Source: Algiphilus sp965216485
GTDB taxonomy: Bacteria; Pseudomonadota; Gammaproteobacteria; Nevskiales; Nevskiaceae
NCBI RefSeq assembly: GCF_965216485.1
Contig: NZ_OZ244162.1
Location: 3,280,030 to 3,344,029, forward strand
Length of the DNA stretch: 64,000 nucleotides
Direction: 5' to 3'
Part shown: positions 60,144 through 64,000 of the stretch, piece by piece
Layout: each line of letters begins with the position of its first letter
How positions within the stretch are numbered: the stretch's first letter is position 1
Notes under the pieces: generated by a model
What the model was told of the DNA's origin: nothing
The model's input: the letters and a program-made list of their open reading frames with translations, nothing else
Database searches by the model: none
Translations under genes and position numbers: made by a program

Positions 60144-60417
60144 CGAAGCCCGCTTCCACGATGTCCGAGGCGTCGGCCGCCTCCCAGTCGACATGTTCCA
60201 CCCGGGCGGCAGGCGGGCCCCGACGCAGCGCCTCGTGCAGGCCATCGAGCGCCTCCGGCGCGCCGCGGGCCACGCCCACCACCGTGCCGTCGCGGCCATT
60301 GGCTACCCAACCCTGCAGCTGGAGCCGTTCCGCCTCCGCGGCGGTGAAGGCGCGATAGGAAACACCCTGCACACGACCGTGCACCTTGAAGCGATACACT
60401 GCGGGAGAATCTTCCAT
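60118..60417 (-). CDS. Acylphosphatase
   Basis: A 99-residue protein with the acylphosphatase signature VHGRVQGVSYRAFT (catalytic Arg near 23 and Asn in GWVANGRDGTV near 38-48). It hydrolyses carboxyl-phosphate bonds such as acetyl phosphate. GGAGGAAG lies just before the ATG at 60417. It overlaps the SDR gene end by 26 nt on the other strand. A longer open frame upstream has no support. Confidence 0.93.
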   Translation of the reverse strand: MEDSPAVYRFKVHGRVQGVSYRAFTAAEAERLQLQGWVANGRDGTVVGVARGAPEALDGLHEALRRGPPAARVEHVDWEAADASDIVEAGFAIRPDVAG

Positions 60418-60438
60418 TCTTCCTCCGAATCCTCTGGC

Positions 60439-61131
60439 ATGTCCGTGATCCGCCGATTTCGCACCTTGCTGCGACCGCCCCTCAAGCGTCTGGGCGACAG
60501 CGACGAAGACGCGCACTTCACATTGCGTCTGCCCGCGCGCAATGCGCAAGAGGGCGACTGGCTGAGCTTCGACTGTGCCATCACCACGCGCGAGGATGCC
60601 TACGGCGAACACATTCGCCTGCGCACCCATCTGCGTGCGGACTTCTCCCGCTTTCTGCCCCAGCACCCACCGGCTGCACCGGCCGACCATCTGCTGGCGG
60701 ATGCGCGCGAAGCGGCAGCGCCTAGTGCAGCGGGCAAGGCACTGGCCCAGATCACCACGCGCGCCGGGAAGCTGATTGACCGCGCACTGCGCATCGCCCC
60801 GGTACAGCGTGCATTGGCACCGCTGGCGGACCAGCGCGTGGAAAGCTGGATGGATATCCACGGCACCACGGCATCCCGCGACCAGGGCAGCCACGAAATG
60901 CTGCCCGAGGGCCTGGCCAGGCTTGGCGTAGTACCAGCCGCGGATGGGCCGCCGATCCAGAGCTGGGCCGCGCCCACCCCGCACGGTATGGCGCAGATCA
61001 CCACCATGCATCTGGACGAGCGTAATCTGGTACAGACCAAGAACACGCGCGACCGAGCCGGCAATTCGCTCCGCCTGGCCGCCACCTTCGCGCAGGTCGT
61101 GGAAAAAGTGCCCGACCCGCAACGCGACTAA
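60439..61131 (+). CDS. Protein of unknown function (230 aa)
   Basis: I do not recognise a family. The 230-residue product is hydrophilic: no signal peptide, a basic N-terminus (MSVIRRFRTLLRPPLKR), an Arg/Ala-rich middle and the conserved-looking stretch SWMDIHGTTASRDQGSHEML. Coding support comes from its tight position (MATE gene starts 3 nt after its stop) and from a divergent start 21 nt from acylphosphatase. It may be co-expressed with the transporter. Confidence 0.7.
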   Translation: MSVIRRFRTLLRPPLKRLGDSDEDAHFTLRLPARNAQEGDWLSFDCAITTREDAYGEHIRLRTHLRADFSRFLPQHPPAAPADHLLADAREAAAPSAAGKALAQITTRAGKLIDRALRIAPVQRALAPLADQRVESWMDIHGTTASRDQGSHEMLPEGLARLGVVPAADGPPIQSWAAPTPHGMAQITTMHLDERNLVQTKNTRDRAGNSLRLAATFAQVVEKVPDPQRD

Positions 61132-61134
61132 GGC

Positions 61135-62496
61135 GTGTCGAGCGAAACCGGCGCAGCCTCCGCGCCGCCTCTCGATGCACGCGCCCGGCGCCAGCGCATC
61201 TACGCCCAGGCGCTGCCGATCATCGGCGGCATGGCCTCTCAGAATCTGCTGAACCTGGTCGATGCCTGGATGATCGGCGCGCTGGGCGCTGCGGCCCTGG
61301 CCGGGGTCGGACTGGCCAGCTTTCTGGTCTTCGTGGCGGTTGCATTCATCTCCGGGCTGGCGCCTTCGGTACAGAGCATCGCCGCGCAGCGCTACGGCGC
61401 GGGCCGCTTCGGTGAAGCCGCGCGCGCCCTCAACGGCGGCCTGCTGCTGTCACTGGCCATCGGCATCCCGATCTCGGTGCTGCTGATCGCGCTGGCGCCA
61501 CACATCATGGCGACGCTGAATCCGGACCCGGCCGTGCAGGAAGCCGGCGCCGGCTACCTGATGATCCGGCTGGTGGCGGTGGCCTTCGTCGGCATGAACT
61601 TCGCGTTCCGCGGCTACTGGAGCGCCATCGATCGAGCCCGCTACTACTTCGTCACGATCGTGAGCGTGCACGTACTCAATGTCGTCATCAGCTATCCGCT
61701 GATCTTCGGATTGCTTGGCCTGCCGGCATTGGGCGTGCACGGGGCGGCCATCGGCACCGCCGCCAGCCTGATGGTCGGTACGCTGATCCATATTGGTCTG
61801 GGGCTGCGTTTCGCCGCCGAGGATGGCCTGCTGCGCAAGGCACCGCAGCGCGATGAAGTCGCCCGCCTGCTGCGACTCGGCATTCCCAATGCGATCCAGC
61901 AATTCCTTTTCGCCGCCGGCTTCACCGCTCTGTTCTGGATCGTCGGCCAGATCGGCACGCAGGAACTTGCTGTTGCCCACGTCCTGGTGACCTTCACGCT
62001 GGTGGCAGTCCTGCCCGGCCTTGGTTTCGGCATTGCCGCCGCCTCATTGGCGGCACAGGCCATCGGCCGCGGCGCCTTCGACGAGGCCGCGCAGTGGCCA
62101 TGGGCCGTCTACAAGGTGTCGCTGCCGATCTTCTTCGTCATTGCCGCCGCCGCACTGCTGGCCACCGACCCTCTGCTTGCCCTGTTCCTGCGCGACGACG
62201 CACTGGTGGCGATCGGCAGCACGCCTCTGCGCCTGTTCGGCGCTGGTGTGCTGATCGACGCCATCGGCCTCATCCTCATGCACGCCCTGCTGGGTGCCGG
62301 CGCGGCGCGTCTGGTCATGGTGACCGGCGTCGGCCTGCAGTGGCTGTGCTTCCTGCCAGCGGCCTATCTGCTGGGTCCGGTGCTCGGCCTCGGCCTGACC
62401 GCCGTCTGGCTGGCGATGGTCGCCTGGCGCGGCGCCCAGGCCGTCATCTTCACTTTGGCCTGGAAGGGTGGCAGCTGGCGACAGCTCCGGGTGTAA
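61135..62496 (+). CDS. MATE-family multidrug/cation efflux protein
   Basis: A 453-residue membrane protein with 12 helices and the MATE motif pattern ALPIIGGMASQNLLNLVDAWMIGALG, with a matching second half starting LRLGIPNAIQQFLFAAGF. MATE proteins export drugs or organic cations by Na+ or H+ exchange; Na+ coupling is attractive given Na+-NQR. The start is a GTG at 61135, 3 nt after the preceding stop, where the homologous N-terminal region begins. Confidence 0.92.
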   Translation: MSSETGAASAPPLDARARRQRIYAQALPIIGGMASQNLLNLVDAWMIGALGAAALAGVGLASFLVFVAVAFISGLAPSVQSIAAQRYGAGRFGEAARALNGGLLLSLAIGIPISVLLIALAPHIMATLNPDPAVQEAGAGYLMIRLVAVAFVGMNFAFRGYWSAIDRARYYFVTIVSVHVLNVVISYPLIFGLLGLPALGVHGAAIGTAASLMVGTLIHIGLGLRFAAEDGLLRKAPQRDEVARLLRLGIPNAIQQFLFAAGFTALFWIVGQIGTQELAVAHVLVTFTLVAVLPGLGFGIAAASLAAQAIGRGAFDEAAQWPWAVYKVSLPIFFVIAAAALLATDPLLALFLRDDALVAIGSTPLRLFGAGVLIDAIGLILMHALLGAGAARLVMVTGVGLQWLCFLPAAYLLGPVLGLGLTAVWLAMVAWRGAQAVIFTLAWKGGSWRQLRV

Positions 62497-62774
62497 GTCG
62501 CGCGCATTCGACTATGCAATGGCGCTGCACTCCGAGCGTTCGTTTGTGCGCAATGACACGCTTGCACACACACGGCTACCACCGACCGAAGGAGCAGCAC
62601 TGTGATTCGCGATACTTCTTCGCGCCCGGCGGCAACAGGCTGGGCGGTGAGTCCAGCGGCCCGGTGTGCGTGATTCGCGCCCAAGGGACGCGCACACGAC
62701 ACACGTCGTGCTCGTTGCCACGCGCAGGTCGAAGCGACCTGCACACGGTGACGCCACTCTCGCCAGGCATCGCC
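62497..62774. other. Non-coding convergent intergenic region
   Basis: Roughly 280 bp between the MATE gene and the oppositely oriented dehydrogenase. No reading frame has family resemblance. A short inverted repeat AGGTCG-AA-GCGACCT is near 62727-62741. No T-run terminator is seen. Confidence 0.6.
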
Positions 62775-63653
62775 TCAGGAGACCGCATGCGGAGCCGCGA
62801 GACAGGCGATCGCGGTGAGGTTGAGGTCGTCGAGACCTTGCCGGGCTGCCTGCTCGTACATCCCGGAAACGGCAGCGGTCAGTGGCAGGGCCTCCCGCTG
62901 GGGGTGGAGGGCGTAGCGCAGGTCTTTGCGTAACAGCGCAATCGGAAACAGCGGCGCGTGCTGCCCGCTCCGCATAAGCGTGGTGGCGGCGATGGCTGCG
63001 GGACTCAGCACCGGCGTCTGGGTCAGGGCCTGCAGCGCAGCGTCCGCATCCAGTCCTTGCCCAGCCAAGGTGCGACGCCACTCGGCCAGTGCGGCAACCT
63101 GCGTCGCGAACAGGGCATTGGCTGCGAGCTTGACGCGCGCGCCATCGCCGATTCCTCCTACGTGAAGGCGTTGGGCGGAGACAAGGTCGAGGATCGGTGT
63201 TGCCCGTGCCAGCACCTCCGGATCGCCGCCGACCAAGTAGATCAACTGACCCGCCTCGGCCTGTGGCCGCGAGCCCAGCACGGGCGCATCGAGGAATGCC
63301 GCGCCCCGTGCTTGAACCATGGACCCAAGCTCGCCGACCCAATCCGGTGAACAGGTCGAACTTTCGATGGCGATAGCCCCGGAGTCCAGGCCCTGCGCGG
63401 CACCGGTCGTGCTATCCATCCACACCGCGCGTGAGGCCGCGTCATCGCGCAGCATGGAAATCACAATCTGGGCCTCCATTACCGCTTCGCGGGGAGTTGC
63501 GAAACGGCGCGCACCGGCAGCGCTCAATGGGATGCAGGCCTCGGCGCTACGGTTCCAAATGTGGACAGCGACCCCGGCGTCGAGTAGCCGTTGCGCCAGA
63601 CGGGAGCCCATCGCGCCCAGGCCGAGTACGGCAACCGTGCTCTCAACGTCCAT
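62775..63653 (-). CDS. NAD(P)-dependent beta-hydroxyacid dehydrogenase (3-hydroxyisobutyrate dehydrogenase family)
   Basis: A 292-residue two-domain dehydrogenase: VAVLGLGAMGSRLAQRLLDAG (GxGxxG cofactor loop, 8-28), NRS motif for NADP preference, ISMLRDDAASRAV, FLDAPVLGSRPQAEAGQL (family substrate motif, D-A-P-V-x-G) and GIGDGARVKLAANALFATQVAALAE with the catalytic Lys. The exact substrate is unknown. GGGAG precedes the ATG by about 8 nt. Confidence 0.9.
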   Translation of the reverse strand: MDVESTVAVLGLGAMGSRLAQRLLDAGVAVHIWNRSAEACIPLSAAGARRFATPREAVMEAQIVISMLRDDAASRAVWMDSTTGAAQGLDSGAIAIESSTCSPDWVGELGSMVQARGAAFLDAPVLGSRPQAEAGQLIYLVGGDPEVLARATPILDLVSAQRLHVGGIGDGARVKLAANALFATQVAALAEWRRTLAGQGLDADAALQALTQTPVLSPAAIAATTLMRSGQHAPLFPIALLRKDLRYALHPQREALPLTAAVSGMYEQAARQGLDDLNLTAIACLAAPHAVS

Positions 63654-63924
63654 GGCTGGCGCTCCCGCTGGTGGTCGCGGCGCGACCCGCAGCCTGCTGC
63701 GGCCGGTACAAAAATCCGCCCGGGCTGTTCGCGAGTGAATGGAGCGCGCCTGCGGCGATCAGGATGCGCTTCGTCTGCTTCCGCCTTGCAGTGGGCCACA
63801 GCAGCTTGTCCGCCGCGGCGTCGACAGGGCCGCTTGGCGACCCGCTGTCGCATAGAGGGTTCGCAACGCGACGCAGAATGGCGGCATGTCCGTCCAAGCC
63901 GTCACCGTTCAATAGAGGTGTCAT
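63643..63924 (-). CDS. Hypothetical small protein (93 aa)
   Basis: A 93-residue open frame, start ATG at 63924 with GAAGGAA about 8 nt upstream; its 3' end overlaps the dehydrogenase start by 11 nt. The N-terminus MTPLLNGDGLDGHAAIL suggests a cytoplasmic protein; the C-terminus is Ala/Gly-rich. No family recognised. The other frames here look like shadows, but coding is supported only by the ribosome site and position. Confidence 0.4.
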   Translation of the reverse strand: MTPLLNGDGLDGHAAILRRVANPLCDSGSPSGPVDAAADKLLWPTARRKQTKRILIAAGALHSLANSPGGFLYRPQQAAGRAATTSGSASHGR

Positions 63925-63944
63925 GGGATTGTTCCTTCAGTGAG

Positions 63945-63978
63945 CGGGCACCGGAGGCGTCAAGGCATCCGGCGCCCG
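63945..63978. terminator. GC-rich hairpin at the window edge
   Basis: CGGGCACCGGA (63945-63955) pairs with TCCGGCGCCCG (63968-63978) at 10 of 11 positions with a 12-nt loop and no T-run. A minus-strand frame ending TGA at 63986-63988 would place it as the terminator of a gene that enters from the right, but only four of its codons are visible. Confidence 0.4.
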
Positions 63979-64000
63979 TTATGACTCAAGCGGCTTGGCT

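Noticed and set aside
60418..61122. Minus-strand extension of the acylphosphatase frame to 334 codons
   Set aside because: The extension is antisense to the 230-residue plus-strand gene; the acylphosphatase family is about 90-100 residues and has a good ribosome site at the short start.
1..64000. tRNA or rRNA genes
   Set aside because: No intergenic gap shows a cloverleaf-like arrangement with a T-loop GTTCGA motif or rRNA sequence.

Overview
The window is GC-rich, densely packed chromosomal DNA from a free-living gammaproteobacterium. Evidence for this is the ftsX-rpoH junction, a bioB-bioF-bioD cluster with a BirA-type operator, Na+-translocating NADH:quinone reductase with NqrM, the rimB-rimK-aspartoacylase trio, mnmG and parB. 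A caa3-type cytochrome oxidase and Na+-NQR point to an aerobic, probably marine or halotolerant organism. The lineage cannot be fixed further from sequence alone. I see no transposase, phage gene, CRISPR array, tRNA or rRNA.

Layout. 1-4 kb: end of ftsX, rpoH (with a CIRCE-like palindrome in its promoter region and a good terminator), then a K+/H+ antiporter-type protein translationally coupled to a tandem universal stress protein. 4-13 kb: the aerobic terminal oxidase locus, almost all on the minus strand: DUF2244 protein, coxB fused to cytochrome c, coxA, a 36-residue membrane peptide, cox11 and coxC; then SURF1, a Sco-like CxxxC protein, heme A synthase, heme O synthase and a GNAT enzyme. 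13-17.5 kb: a TonB-dependent heme-type receptor with a DUF4198 partner, divergent from a BlaI-type repressor and an M56 membrane protease. 17.5-21 kb: biotin genes and divergent comF. 21-43 kb: housekeeping and accessory genes, including a photolyase, dihydroorotase, 3-methyladenine glycosylase, cysS, a sirtuin, a CoA-transferase/hydrolase, pdxH, an EAL protein, an M48 lipoprotein, an orphan OppF-type ATPase overlapping dps, and a CBS/acyltransferase/epimerase group.

43-49 kb is the nqrABCDEF operon followed by nqrM. 49-52 kb holds the rim genes and a DUF962 membrane protein. From 51.9 to 52.3 kb the 5' end of mnmG is present three times with an exact 172-bp period; the first two copies are truncated reading frames that run into a palindrome-bearing spacer, and only the third continues into intact mnmG. 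After mnmG and a large SLC13-type permease comes a roughly 790-bp non-coding region with one perfect and several near-perfect DnaA boxes and an AT-rich patch, next to a parB without parA. This is a good candidate for the replication origin. 57-64 kb: folE, an acyl-ACP desaturase, a short-chain dehydrogenase, acylphosphatase, an unknown protein, a MATE exporter and a beta-hydroxyacid dehydrogenase.

The most unusual observations are the mnmG 5' triplication, the CIRCE-like element upstream of rpoH, the candidate origin beside an orphan parB, the BlaI/M56-linked receptor locus with a dyad in the divergent promoter region, and the BirA-type operator that spans the predicted comF start codon. Functional assignments come from motifs and family resemblance recognised by eye; no database search was run.
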